A program made the translations under genes and the position numbers. From Sphaerulina vaccinii (taxonomy: Eukaryota > Ascomycota > Dothideomycetes > Mycosphaerellales > Mycosphaerellaceae), in assembly GCA_022570795.1 (NCBI GenBank), contig JAKUDP010000011.1, positions 1,054,001 to 1,118,000 on the forward strand: DNA of 64,000 nucleotides, given 5' to 3'. Under the pieces are notes generated by a model. The model was not told the DNA's origin. It saw only the letters and a program-made list of their open reading frames with translations, and did not search any database. Shown piece by piece: positions 42,950-54,481 of this stretch. The first letter of the stretch is position 1, and every line of letters starts with the position of its first letter.

Positions 42950-45900
42950 GCTTTGTATGCCCTTACGATATATCTATCGTAGGAAGCTCTAGGGGAACTC
43001 CTGCCCCTAGTAAAGTAGGAACTATTCGATCTTCGCGAACCTAGGCAAACGCCGGACAACTCGACCTTAAGGATCTCAAGGTCGCCAAGCCGGACCTCTA
43101 TTATAGAGACTGCGACAAACTATCTACCTAGTTCAATTAACTAGCCTTATACTTTAGGTTCAACAAAGTTAAGAATAAAAACAAGATACTATTCGCCTCT
43201 ACCTTCCTTCGTAGACGCGCTAAATACTAGCTTAAGCCACACCTAGAATCCTACCTCTACGATAATAAGGATAAGAATAGAATCTTTACTAAGTACGATC
43301 GGTTTAGAAGCTAGATAACTACTCTATTTGGAATCTCTAACAAAGTTAGCACTACTATCCGCGTTATATAGTATCTTAAATAGACCGCTTCTATATCCGA
43401 GTACGTAGCCAAGTTCTAGGAGTATATATATATTATTAGTTAGGACGACGAAGCCCTCTAAGTAATATACTATAGGGGTCTTAAGGATTAAGTTAAAGAC
43501 GAACTAGCCCGCACCGAGCGAGCAGTTATTATTAAGAACCTTACCTAGTTAATTAAGGAAACTATCAAGATCGATAATAGCCTCTACAAACAAGCCCTCG
43601 AGAAATAGTACAACTCTAAGGTAGCTAGAGTAGCTAGATACGCTACTAAACGACAAGGAAGAACCAGCTACTCCTTAGCTAGGGACAAGTACTAAGGACA
43701 ATAGCAACTAAGGTCGTAGCCGTACTATAGTCCGCAACTAATAGAGCTCGACAATATCGAGAAAGGCAAGAAGTTTAGAGCTAGGGGCAAAGGGAAGCCC
43801 TATAAGAAGCGAGAAGGACTAACCTATTATAGATATAGCAAGGAAGGCTATATAAAGAGGGACTGCTGTTCAAAGAATATAGTATAGCGACAGCCCTTTA
43901 ATATAATATAGCAGAAGGGAAACAGACGAGGAGGTTATAACAAATCTGCAACCCCTTATTAGCAAGTCCGATCCTTTAGTATAATAGGACAACGAGTAAA
44001 CCTCGACCTATACTAAGAAAGACAAGTCGAATATAGAAGCCTTTACTAGCGATTCTATTATAACGACTTATACTAGATATATATATCTTCTAAGAGGGAT
44101 GCGAACTTTTAGCCTAGCCCTCTAGGCAAAGGTATAAGTTTATAGCTAATCCGGTAGTACGAGGATAGGAGCAAGCTGTTACCTATTCTAGATAAACTAT
44201 AAGAACTCTATCCCGAGCTAAGGCTCGCTAACGAAGAAGATATTAACAAGTCTTGTTATAATAAAGAAAATTACTCTCCTAAAATCGAATCCGAGGAGGA
44301 AGAATAAGACTAGTCTATAGAAGAAAGTTCCGAGGAGGAGCAACCCTCCGAATATAATAAAAACAATATAAATAACAAAAACAAGAGTTCCGAAGAATCG
44401 GATATAGATGTCAAGATTGTAACCTTTACTATAGATACGCCGAGCTAAATTAAACAAATTATCCTAAACCTAGCGCAGAATTATAAGTATATCTTTCTAA
44501 AAGTTGAAGGAAGGAGATACCTCCATCTATCTAAGCTAGACGCTACGCTCGATAGAATAAGATATATATTCTAGAATTACCGACATATCGAAGTTAACTA
44601 TAGGTTCGATACCTTTATATAAGAAAGAGTTCTAATTAGAAGTATATATACTCTATTTGGGTATATTACCCCGAATAGGGAAATCGTTACGAACTAGATA
44701 CGCGAAGCTATTAAGGAACTCTAGAGAAAGTATACTCTTACCTAGCAATATTAATCCAAGACTGCCTATAATAAGACGTAGGCAGAAAGGAATCTATATT
44801 AGATAATTAAAGAAACAGAATAATAGATCTACGAGTAGCTTGCCGAAGAAGCTACTATTACCCTATCGGGAAAAGGATCAACTCCTAGGAAATAAGTATC
44901 CCTAGGGAGTTCTATAATACAAATACTCAAGTATTAATAATAGTCTTCTATACGAAAATTATTATTAATAGTTATAAGCTACTAGCTATAATAGACTCCA
45001 GAGCGAGCGGGAACTTTGCCTCCGAGTTATTTGTAAAACGTTATAGACTTGCAACCTAGCGTAAGAAAGAAGGGTATAAATTAATCGTAGTAGATAGATT
45101 ATCCTTACCTAGTATAGAGCGAGAGACGATACTGCTACTACTTACTATCTAATAGTACTACGAGATAATTGTCCTAGATATTACTAATATAGCTAGTTAT
45201 AATATCGTCCTAGGCATACCTTAGTTAAGAAAGCACAATCTAGTAATCGACTAGAGAAAAGGAGTACTTATATTTAAGGAATGCGATTGTATTATCGATA
45301 TTTAGCCTATATAGTAGTAGCGTTCGCTAGCAGATAAGGCTAAATAGTTCAACTAGACCGAACTTGCGCTGCTACGAGCTATAGGAGTAGACTTACCCCG
45401 AATAGACACCTCGATAATAGTAGAGGGTTACGAAGTTATAGGTACTAATAGAAGTAACGCCCTATTAAAGGATACTACCTTGGAAACAGATATTCCTAAA
45501 GAGTATTAGAAGTAGTCGAAACTTTTTAAAGAGGTCGAGGGACTAGAAGCCCTACCTAAATACTAGAAATAGGACTATAGGATTATACTAATACCTAATA
45601 GGGAGCCCCTATTTGAACTATTATAAAAGAAATCCGAGAAAGAGCTCTAGGAAGAAGACAAATAGTTAAAGAAGATACTTGCGAAATAATAGATCCGCAA
45701 GTTACGATCTAGCGCTAGAGCCCCAACTATATTCGTTCCAAAACCTAATAGGAAGTTACGACTAGTAGTCGATTATCGACGACTTAACAAAATTACTATT
45801 AAGAACCGATACCTACTACCTAATATCGAAGAACTATAAGATAGACTTACTGGATCTAACTAGTATACGAAAATCGATCTACGAGACGTATTCTATACTA

Positions 45901-48300
45901 TCTGTATAGCAGAAGGCGAGGAATAGAAAACAGCGTTCCGAATATACTATAGACTTTACGAGTTTAGGGTTATACCTATAGGACTAACTAACGCACCGGC
46001 CTCCTACTAGGAGATAGTAAATAACATCCTTAGAGACCTACTCGACATATACGTTATTATATATATAGACGACATCCTCGTCTATACTAAGAGGTCCCTA
46101 TAGGAATATATTAAACAAGTCTAAGACGTTTTCTAACAACTTATAAATATAGGATTCTGCACTGCTCCCGAGAAGTGCGAGTTCTATAAGAAAGAAGTTA
46201 AGTTCCTAGAGTTCGTCCTAAACCTTAATAGAATAAAGATCGACCTAGCAAAGACAGAGTTAATATAAACTTAGCCGGTACCTAAGATAGTTAAGGAAGT
46301 GCAATTGTTCCTTAGACTAGCTAATTATAACCGGAAGTTTATTAAGGACTACTTAAGGCTCTCTATACCTTTAAACGAGCTTATATAGAAGGACAGAAAG
46401 TAGAGCTAGGGTACAGACTAAGCAAAGGCCTTTAAAGTACTTAAGATATTATACTACTAGGTACTAGTACTACGATTATTCGATAGGAAACGCGAGGTCA
46501 AACTAGAGACTAACGCATCGGACATAGCTATAGGAGCATGCCTTACGTAAGAGCATAATAGGAAGAGATACCCGGTAGCTTACTACTCGAGGAAACTAAC
46601 TCCTGTAGAATAGAACTACAACGTCTATAATAAAGAGTTGCTTGCAATTGTCGCTACTATATAGCACTAGCGAGTATATACAGAAGGAGCCCCTAAGCTT
46701 ACGATTCTTTCTAATTATAAGAATCTAACTTACTTTACTACGACAAAAGTACTAACGCGACGATAGGCCCGCTAGTCGGAACTGCTCGGTTAATATAAGT
46801 TCGAAATTCGCTATATGCTAGGGAAAGATAATATTCGGGCCGGTATACTAAGCCGCCGAAGTAACTATATAGAAGGAAAAGAACTAGTATACTAGAAAGT
46901 GCTTAGGGCCAATCTAGATAGAAGCCTAAGCTCGAACTCGATAGAGTTTAACTATATTATGCGAGTTCTTTAGGATATAGAAGAATAGTTCCCTATACTA
47001 CAAGGGAAGTATTAGGTACCAAAGGACCGAGAGAATAAGTACATACGATACTACTACGACGATCTATAATACAGACACCCTAGAACTATAAAGACTATAG
47101 AGTTAATTTAAAGAAACTTTAGCTTTCTATATATACGCGAACGCGTATTACAATATATTAAACGCTGCAAGCCCTGCTAATAGAATAAGGCAGATCGATA
47201 TACGAAATATAGATATATCTAATTCTGCACTCCTCTATATTAACTATAGGACGAAGTTATAATAGACTTTATTACAAAGTTGCCTTTATTATAGGACCGG
47301 ATTATAGGAATTAGCTACGATATAATACTAGTTATAGTCGATAGGCTTACCAAATATATATACTTTATTACTACTAGCGAGATATATACTACTAAGCAAC
47401 TCGGACACCTTGTTATAGATAGACTTATAAGATATTATAGATTCCTAAAAGTGTTTATTATAGATAGAGACAAGCTCTTTACCTCCAACTACTAGAAGAC
47501 CTTGGTCGGCATACTCGGGATCAAGCACAAGCTATTAATAGCGTATTATCCTTAGACGGATAGGCAAACTAAAAGAATAAACCAAATGCTAGAATAATAC
47601 CTACGACACTATATTAATTACATATAAGACAACTAGTTAGCGCTGCTACTAATAGTATAGCTCGTACTAAATAATTAGCAATTAGAGACAACAAAGGCTA
47701 CGCTATTCTTCTCGAATTATAGGCAAAACCCGAACCTCTTCGGAGAACCTTTATCTTACCTATAGGCAGAACGCGCTATAATTGCAAGCAAAGATCTAAA
47801 GAACCTCTATAAGGAACTAGAAGAACGAATTATAGACTCGCAACTAATAATAGCTAGGCTATATAATAATAAACAAAAAATAGTACCTTAGCTAAAGAGG
47901 GGGAATAAGGTCTATCTCCTTATAAAAAACCTTAAAATAAGGAGAAAGACAAAGAAACTAGATTAAGTTAAGGTCGGACTATTTTTAATTAACAAGCTAC
48001 GAGGGCTAGTTAACTACCGACTTAAGTTGCTAAAAGATATAAAGATCTACCTAGTATTTTATATATCGTTGCTAGAACCTGCGGACGCCGAAATACCTTG
48101 CTAAGAAACATTCTACTTCCAACCTAAGGAAGAGGATATATTCGAAGTAGAAAAGATTCTAGAACAAAAGGGTTAGAACTACTTAATTAAATAGAAAGGG
48201 TATAACGATTCGGAAAATACCTAGGAACCTAAGTCCAACCTTACGAACTGCCGCCAGCTCCTAGCATAGTTCTACTAGAGTCTACTAAAGATAGGAAACT
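42950..48300 (+). pseudogene. Degenerate gag-pol polyprotein
   Basis: RIP-inactivated coding region. The visible parts are a gag-type region with a degraded CCHC knuckle (YYRYSKEGYIKRDC, about 43820-43866, two Cys converted to Tyr), the aspartic protease region (IIDSRASGNF, about 44990), reverse transcriptase with YIDDILVY (46062-46085; the two Asp codons at 46068-46073), RNase H (ETNASDIAIGACL near 46510), the integrase zinc region (CKPCQQNKAD near 47170), the integrase core near 47250-47600, and a chromodomain (KILEQKG...LIK-KGY near 48150-48210). Stops are nearly all TAG, as expected when CAG or TGG codons are RIP-mutated. Confidence 0.9.
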
Positions 48301-48309
48301 CTAGAAATT

Positions 48310-48850
48310 GTTAGGCAAACCCTCGAGAGTACCCTAAGTCCTAGGCAAAAGATTCAAGGCCAGGCTAGTAGACGGCTCCGGAAAGGTTATAACCTCCTCC
48401 TCTGCCCGTTCTACCGCCTCCTACTCCTCGATGTTTGCTAGCTCTACTACTATCGCATCGTCTGCGCAACGATCGATTAGATCTATCTGCTACTACAACT
48501 GCATCTTATGCGCGTACGTAGTACAAGAAGCCTTGTGCGCGGCCTCTAAGGCGCGTTGTGCCTCCTTCTAGGCACGCTTCGCCTCTTGGATCCTAGATAA
48601 GAGCTTCTCTTTCTCGGAACAAAGACAATCGAATTCGGACTTTGTAACCTAGATGTCGTACTACTAACTGCGACGAACATACTTATTATATTTTCCCGAG
48701 CGAATATGCACCTTACATATACGCTTGTGCTTCTTGTAGGACGAACACGACTTTACTATAATAGCCCCCCGGAGGTCTAGAAAATCGGCGAGCTTATAAT
48801 AATAACGGGTTAAGAACTTAGTTATTATACGAGGTATTGCAAAGGAAAGA
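48310..48850 (-). pseudogene. Antisense reading frame between pol and the 3' LTR
   Basis: On the minus strand one frame reads for about 170 codons with only RIP-type TAG stops. It runs KLADFLDLRGAIIVKS, then KVHIRSGKYNKYVRRS (a Cys cluster with Cys-to-Tyr changes), TKSEFDCLCSEKEKLLSRIQ, QRALEAAHKAS and IDLIDRCADDAIVVELANIE. The middle is predicted coiled coil (heptad-like Leu/Ala with E/K). This resembles small Cys-knuckle plus coiled-coil hypothetical proteins I associate with repeats in filamentous ascomycetes. Its function is unknown; the start codon and exact ends are uncertain. Confidence 0.6.
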
Positions 48851-48929
48851 AGCTATAACGACTAACTTTCTAGGGGATAACAACTCTATAAACTAGCTTC
48901 GGGACGAAGCTAGGCTAGATAGGGGATAG

Positions 48930-49289
48930 TATTATAGTTCGTGCGCTATAGGAATATCCCTACGGATTTTCCGGGCGCGTCACGTATAGAAGTAATTAGT
49001 AGCGCTTGGACCAGGCCTACTACTAATTATACTAAGCACCCTAATCACACTAAGCAGGCCTTAATTAGAGTAATTAGAGTAATTAATAAAACTAGGAATC
49101 TCCTTTATATATATAGGTAATAAATATTATAGTTATAGATAGTTATCGCATACAACTTACTATTCTATCTTACTAATTGGAATACGAGAACCTTCTTTAC
49201 TTGCTCCCTTATAGATATATTAACAAGCTCTAACTAGATCAAGCTTAGCCTCTACTTAGTAAGATTATTAGGTCCCCTATAACCTAATA
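48930..49289 (+). repeat. 3' LTR of the nested Gypsy element
   Basis: 360 bp beginning TATTATAGTTCGTGCGC and ending TATAACCTAATA, collinear with the 5' LTR. It retains several CpG and CpA sites lost in the 5' copy and vice versa. Confidence 0.9.
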
Positions 49290-50689
49290 TTATATAGTCG
49301 TCTTTATATCTCTTTTAATAACTAGAAGTCTAATAACAAGCTAGAGTTACTTAGTATCTTTATATACTATATAAACTATAAAGGCAAGTATATCTTAGTT
49401 ATACTAGGACTACCGAACCTCTATAGCTCGAAGGAGGTATAAGATACTATAGACGCTATCTCTAAGATACTTACCGAGTTTGATATATAAGACAATATAT
49501 ACTACTTCTAGTCTAATAATATAAATATTAATAATAAGGTCTGCTATCTACTAGCTACTAATCTTAGACTAAACTCTTAGAAGTGCTACCTACGTTATAG
49601 TACTTATATCCTTAACCTTATATATAAGGCGATACTCTATAGCTATAATATCGACGCGATAGATTAAGCCTATAAAGAAAGTAAGAAAGATAATAATAAT
49701 AACTCCGAACTAGACAACCTCGATAATAATAATAAAATAAAAGTATTCGAGTAATAGGCAAAGGTATAAGAAGCTATAGACTTACTTGTTTTATAGCGCA
49801 AATATAGTACTATTAGCAAGCTTTATAATATTATTATTTATATATAATACTTAGGCTTAAGGTATAAGTTCTTTAAAGATAAGTAGAAAGAGACAAATCT
49901 AGATATATATATACTAGAGCTTATCCTTAATAGTAGTATTAGATAGAATAGTAACTATAATATAATAGAAAGAGGTATTAAACTTAAGGACGCGATTAAG
50001 CTCTATTAAGCGTACTACTACAAGGTTAATAATAGACTACTAGTATAAGAAGACTACCTTATAAGTAAAGACTAGTAAGAGATTAAGAAGCTCTATATAC
50101 TACTAAGACTAGTAAAGAAAGCCTTACTTAGTCTCTAAATAGATAGTACCTATATATATAGATCTCTATAGTTACTAACTACTCTTAACCTACTTATAAT
50201 ACGCCTAGAAGAAGCTAAGAACAAGTAGTCTATACTATCTAACTTGTACTATAAAGCCTATATTCTACTAGGCTAGAAGAAGCTCGATAAGTACTTCGTA
50301 CTTATAGACTAGTCGCTAGTATATATAGCCTCTATTGTGCTATATCCGCACTTCAAACTATGCTAGTTTAACGAGAAATAGAGTAGTCTACGCTTCGATC
50401 TAGTAACTAAGAAACGTAGTCGATCTACTATAAGGTTCGGCTATTATAAGAAGAAGAAGACTACTTAGTTACAAGCCTTATAGACTCTAGCTATTAGTAA
50501 GCTTTTTATAGATTGTATATATTATATTATAAAGGAGTTATAGCTAGAATATAAGAAACGTTATAGCTCTAAGTTACTACTAACTACATGCTTTACTTTA
50601 TCTACTAACTATAATCTAATAGCTTATAAGAAAAGTATTTAGATAATAGAAGATGCTATTATTAACAAATATAACAAGTATCTTGTAGC

Positions 50690-50915
50690 GCTAGCAGCAC
50701 TACCGAAAACAGACGCCTTATTATAGTAGAACAAATATACTTTCGAGTATCTAGTACTTAGTAAGCTAGCCTATAATCTACTTACCTATCTAGCCTTCTT
50801 AATAGCTATAGAGTATTATTTCTTAGAAGCTAGTTATATTCTAAATAAGGAAGCGTAGTATATAAGAAGCGACCTAGCTAAAGCTAACTAATACCTTAAA
50901 AACTAGCTTAAATAT
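50690..50915 (+). pseudogene. hAT transposase C-terminal dimerisation region, degenerate
   Basis: The plus-strand reading contains NKYTFEYLVLSKLAYNLLTY, then IAIEYYFLEASYILNKEA and IRSDLAKAN-YLKN. This matches the pattern W..N...YP.LS.LA.DLLS...ERVFS.A of hATC after RIP changes. It supports the element type and its plus-strand orientation. The open frame is destroyed by TAG stops. Confidence 0.8.
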
Positions 50916-51136
50916 AACTTTATTACTAATAGTATAGAGGTGTAGTTTAATTAAGAAAGCAGTGTTAGCAACGATAAGGTTTAATATTTACTTACAAAAG
51001 GTCCGTGCACTAATACGTTCTAGTACAGACAGACACATAGACGCTAGTTCCAATACAGGCCAATTAGACCACTATCACATGCCAATCAATCAAGCACTAC
51101 CCCTGTTTGCCGCTTGTCTGTCTGTCGACCACCCTG

Positions 51137-51144
51137 AAGTCGAT
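51137..51144. repeat. hAT target-site duplication, right copy
   Basis: AAGTCGAT, identical to 40619-40626. Confidence 0.93.
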
Positions 51145-52060
51145 TCGACAGGTCACGATCATGTGGAGCGAGTTCTGCAGTGGGTGACATTTGTGCTTCG
51201 ATCTCAAGCACAAGTCTAAGCCTAAGGGCAAACAGTCGAGCCTTTTGGTCCGATACCGATGACACGATGAGAAAACAGGGATCTCCAGCGATTCTGCGCT
51301 GTCTTGTGGTGGTCAGGACCACCGCACTTACTAGGCTTGTATGGGCTCGAACGGACGACGAGGTTCTGACACATATCTTGAAGCTAGGCGAGGAGCAATT
51401 GTCTGACTGCCACTTAAGTTTGTGTGCGAAGGGAATGCATAGTCCGACTTCACACCCCTGCGGGTCTGGTCAGATCACAAACCAGCATGAGCAGGTGTAT
51501 GATGGGACAAGCAGTCTCTCTTATGAAACAACAATCGACCACGACACCAACATCATTCTCGACGTAACCATAAAAGAACGTCTGTGAACCAAGTGGCTTG
51601 AGTAGCGAAAAGAAGTAAGGTAGCGCAGTGTGCTGGTCTGACACTGCGTCGAGCGCGGAGCACAAGGTTCAGCTTCGCGAAGATCGCCATCAACAACAGC
51701 CACAATCCATGATGGCATCTTCGAAACCATGTCACAAACTCTATATGACAATGACCACGATCGATCTGTCCAGCGAGACATCCACAACCTTGACAAGAAA
51801 TTGTAAAGGCGATCTACCACATGTAGCAACCAATAACGATCATCTAGTTCATCAGGTCCTGGATCTTGTTGAGGGCCTTGAGGCAAAGGCAAAGCCACTC
51901 GACCCCTATCCAGAGGGTGCGTTTTTGGGAAATCAGCTTCTCTTATCAAACAGCAATCGACTACGACGATAAGATTATATCTACTATCTACGAAAAGGTT
52001 TATAGCAATAATCGAAGCCACCTCGAAGCGAGGTCCGCACGCGTCTAATTGGAGGTAGAG
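51145..52060. other. Gene-free stretch with a diverged internal duplication
   Basis: No gene recognised. Segments near 51503-51545 and 51928-51970 are similar (both run CTCTTAT-AAACA-CAATCGAC-ACGAC), indicating an old duplication. Short open frames overlap on both strands. Confidence 0.45.
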
Positions 52061-52065
52061 TTTAA

Positions 52066-52645
52066 TCTATAAGTTAGGTTAGAATTATACTACTAACTTT
52101 ATATTCTATATCTAGACTTAGTAAGTATAGAGGAAGTTAGAATAGAAGTATAAAAGAGATTCTAGTACTAGATTCTTAGTTATAGAACTAAGCTTTAATA
52201 ATACTTTTATTTAAATCTATAAGTTAGGTTAGAATAATACTACTAACTCTATATTCTATTCCTAGACTTTATAAGTATATAGAAAGCTAGTCTAAAAGTA
52301 TTAATAGTATCCTAGTACTTAATTCTAAATTATAGAAATATAACCTAATAGAACTCTAGTTTATATTCTATAAGTTAGATTAGAATAGTAATACTAACTT
52401 TATACTCTATCTCTAAGCTATTTAGTTATATAGAAAGCTAATATCGAGGTATAAAAACAATTCTACTACTAGATTCTAGATTCTAGAAATAAAACTTTAT
52501 TAGTTTTTTATTTAAATCTATAACTTAGATTAGACTTATACTATTAAGTTTATATTCTAGATTTAAGTATAATAAGTATATAGAAAGCTAGTCTAGAAGT
52601 ATAAAGAAGATTCTATTACTAGATTCTAAGTTATAGAGATAAGAC
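52066..52645. repeat. RIP-mutated tandem array, four units of about 150 bp
   Basis: The phrase TCTATAAGTTAGGTTAGA (with small variants) recurs at about 52066, 52216, 52367 and 52517, giving a period of 150 bp. Each unit also contains a GAAAGCTAGTCTA-type and a CTAGATTCTA-type segment in the same order. The units are TA-rich like the transposon fossils. Confidence 0.88.
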
Positions 52646-53122
52646 CTTGTTTGAATTAGAGCAATATATTTTGTTTGTTAGATATTGAGAGGTCGAAGTA
52701 GCCGTTGTATAGCAGTCGAAACGTGTATGTTTCATCGGTAATAGTCTAGTCGGTAAGTCGTTCGCTATGCGGATGCTCGTCCTCGTTCGGCTTAATAGCT
52801 TCACGGCCCTAACGAGGTACACGTTCGAGCGACCAGACAATGATCTCGTGCGTCCACTCCTGAATCTCATCAGGCAATGCCACTCGGCCTCGAAGTACAT
52901 GACAGTATTGGCAAGATTCTCTGCTCCTTAAATTTGGAGAACGTGTCATATCGACCTCTGTTCCTCGAGGCTTAAACAGCCCAGTGGGCCCAGGCCAGAT
53001 CGACAATGAAATCGAAGCAGACGTATCTTATGGCATACAATCCGAGTGAAGAAGTGTTCTCTCTTCTATTTGTGATTAGTCTATAACGTCATTCTGTCGA
53101 TTTTATTCTCCTCTGGCTACTT
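52646..53122. other. Intergenic region
   Basis: Between the tandem array and the transporter gene. A tRNA-like run near 52735-52800 was considered and rejected; nothing else seen. Confidence 0.45.
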
Positions 53123-54481
53123 CTAGACCTTAGCAAGCAGCTTCTTACTCTTCTCCATCCGCGCAGCACCCAACAACACACCACCCACCATAAGCATCGC
53201 ACCTGCAAAGCAGGACGTGGCCAGATACCCACTCTTGACAAGTTCGCCAGCAATAGGAGTGCCAAACAAACCAGTCAAGCTCACGCTTCCCATGACAGCG
53301 CCAATAGCAGCACCTCGAACACCCTCGCTCACCAGAGATGTAGCACAAGCAAGTTGCAGACTCAAAAGCGCCCCAGAAGTGAAGCCATAAGCTATAGTCC
53401 AGATTATCAGTCCTGCTGTGCTTGTAGCTGCAGTCCAGCAGAAGACCACGACGCCAGATATGAACGCCGCGAGTGTTAGGATGTTGAAAGGTCCATATCT
53501 GTCTGCGACAAAACCTGGTAGTATTCTACCGAAGAGTGATGCGCCATTGAGGATTGATATGAGATAGAAGGCGAAGTTCTCGGAGAAGCCTAGGGAAGTG
53601 GCCCAGACTGATGTGTAGAAGAGGGGTACGAAGAAGCCGAAGAACGCAAGTGCGAGGCCGGAGCATAGCAGAATGAAAGATGGTTGTTTCAGGCCAGAGA
53701 AGTCTTTCTTCACCTTGGGCTTCTTCTCGGAAGTGCTGCCGCCCTCCACGCCAGTAGGAGTGGACCTGGCAGACACTGGCTTTCTGACGAAGACGAGAAC
53801 CATGCCCAGGAGAGGTATCATGACGAACCCAACGATTCGCATGGACCAGCCAAAGGACATGCCATCCTTATTGAGCATTTGATCCAACGCGATAGGCCAC
53901 AGTATGCCACCGAGACTGGAGCCGCCGATCGAAATCCCTTGTGCCAAACCTCGATTCCTGCTGAAGTACATCGGCACGATTGTCGAGGTGGCGATGCAAA
54001 TGAAGGACATTCCAATGCCGAGAAGGACTCCTTGCGCGAGGAAGAACTGATAGTATTCACGACATAGTGATACCATGAAGATGGCTACGACTTGTAGAAC
54101 TGCGCCGACGAGGATTGGAATGGTGGGGCCGTATCGATCAGCGAGGAGTCCTGCGACTGGAGCGCAGGCAAAGAGCATGAAAGATGCGAAAGAGCCCAGC
54201 CATGATATCTGAAAGTTCGAATGGGTGGGAAGGTTGTGTGCTGTGTAATACTGGTACCCACTGTCAGCCTTGCCTTCTATTTGAAAGTCTTCGTCAAAAG
54301 CAGCAGGTTTGAAGATGAAGGCGGTCTGGGAAGAGATCGGACAGACAACTCGTACCTGCTGGAAGACACCATACGCGTTCATAAAGCCAACAGTGCAGAA
54401 GTAGGCCAATGCACTACCTGCCAAGGCAAGCACTGAGCGCAGACTGTGGCAATATGAGCTTGTGTCACGAGTGGCACTCAT
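53123..54481 (-). CDS. Monocarboxylate-transporter-like MFS protein
   Basis: 417 residues from exons 54356-54481 and 53123-54250. The 105-bp intron between VFQQ and YYTAHNL is a multiple of three with no stop, so the frame stays open across it; removing it restores the usual helix 1 to loop spacing. Typical features are VGFMNAYGVFQQ-YYTAH, ISWLGSFASFMLFACAPVAGLLADRYG, SRNRGLAQGISIGGSSLGGILWP and GFVADRYGPFNILTLAAFISG, as in fungal MCH/MCT transporters (12 membrane helices). The substrate is probably a carboxylate, riboflavin or a secondary metabolite. The N-terminus is uncertain: the usual PDGG motif is absent, and a separate 5' exon starting MSTELNEPSGKEAG (near 54610) may exist, though I could not make its phase fit. 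Confidence 0.83.
   Translation of the reverse strand: MSATRDTSSYCHSLRSVLALAGSALAYFCTVGFMNAYGVFQQVRVVCPISSQTAFIFKPAAFDEDFQIEGKADSGYQYYTAHNLPTHSNFQISWLGSFASFMLFACAPVAGLLADRYGPTIPILVGAVLQVVAIFMVSLCREYYQFFLAQGVLLGIGMSFICIATSTIVPMYFSRNRGLAQGISIGGSSLGGILWPIALDQMLNKDGMSFGWSMRIVGFVMIPLLGMVLVFVRKPVSARSTPTGVEGGSTSEKKPKVKKDFSGLKQPSFILLCSGLALAFFGFFVPLFYTSVWATSLGFSENFAFYLISILNGASLFGRILPGFVADRYGPFNILTLAAFISGVVVFCWTAATSTAGLIIWTIAYGFTSGALLSLQLACATSLVSEGVRGAAIGAVMGSVSLTGLFGTPIAGELVKSGYLATSCFAGAMLMVGGVLLGAARMEKSKKLLAKV

Larger units (their letters stand above)
42590..49289 (+). mobile_element. Ty3/Gypsy chromovirus retrotransposon, full length, RIP-inactivated
   Basis: 6,700 bp: 360-bp LTRs, a gag-pol region on the plus strand riddled with TAG/TAA stops, and a purine-rich tract (AGGGGATAG, 48921-48929) just before the 3' LTR. 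Domain order protease-RT-RNaseH-integrase-chromodomain places it among Ty3/Gypsy chromoviruses. It is inserted in the coding region of the hAT transposon. Both LTRs and the interior are mutated almost only by C-to-T/G-to-A changes. Confidence 0.93.
40627..51136 (+). mobile_element. hAT DNA transposon, RIP-mutated, interrupted by a Gypsy element
   Basis: Complete element of 10,510 bp, about 3.8 kb without the nested insertion. The ends are exact 12-bp inverted repeats: CAGGGTGGTCGA at 40627-40638 and its complement at 51125-51136. They are bounded by the 8-bp direct duplication AAGTCGAT. The body reads on the plus strand as a hAT transposase with many TAG stops; an EFDI-DN-YYF region lies near 49470-49510 and the hATC dimerisation domain near 50690-50915. 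The Gypsy element at 42590-49289 splits it before the transposase core. The outermost 200-270 bp at each end are far less RIP-mutated than the interior. Confidence 0.92.

Noticed and set aside
52735..52800. tRNA gene
   Set aside because: A-box-like TAGTCTAGTCGGT and GTTCGGCTT occur, but no acceptor stem or anticodon stem pairs properly.
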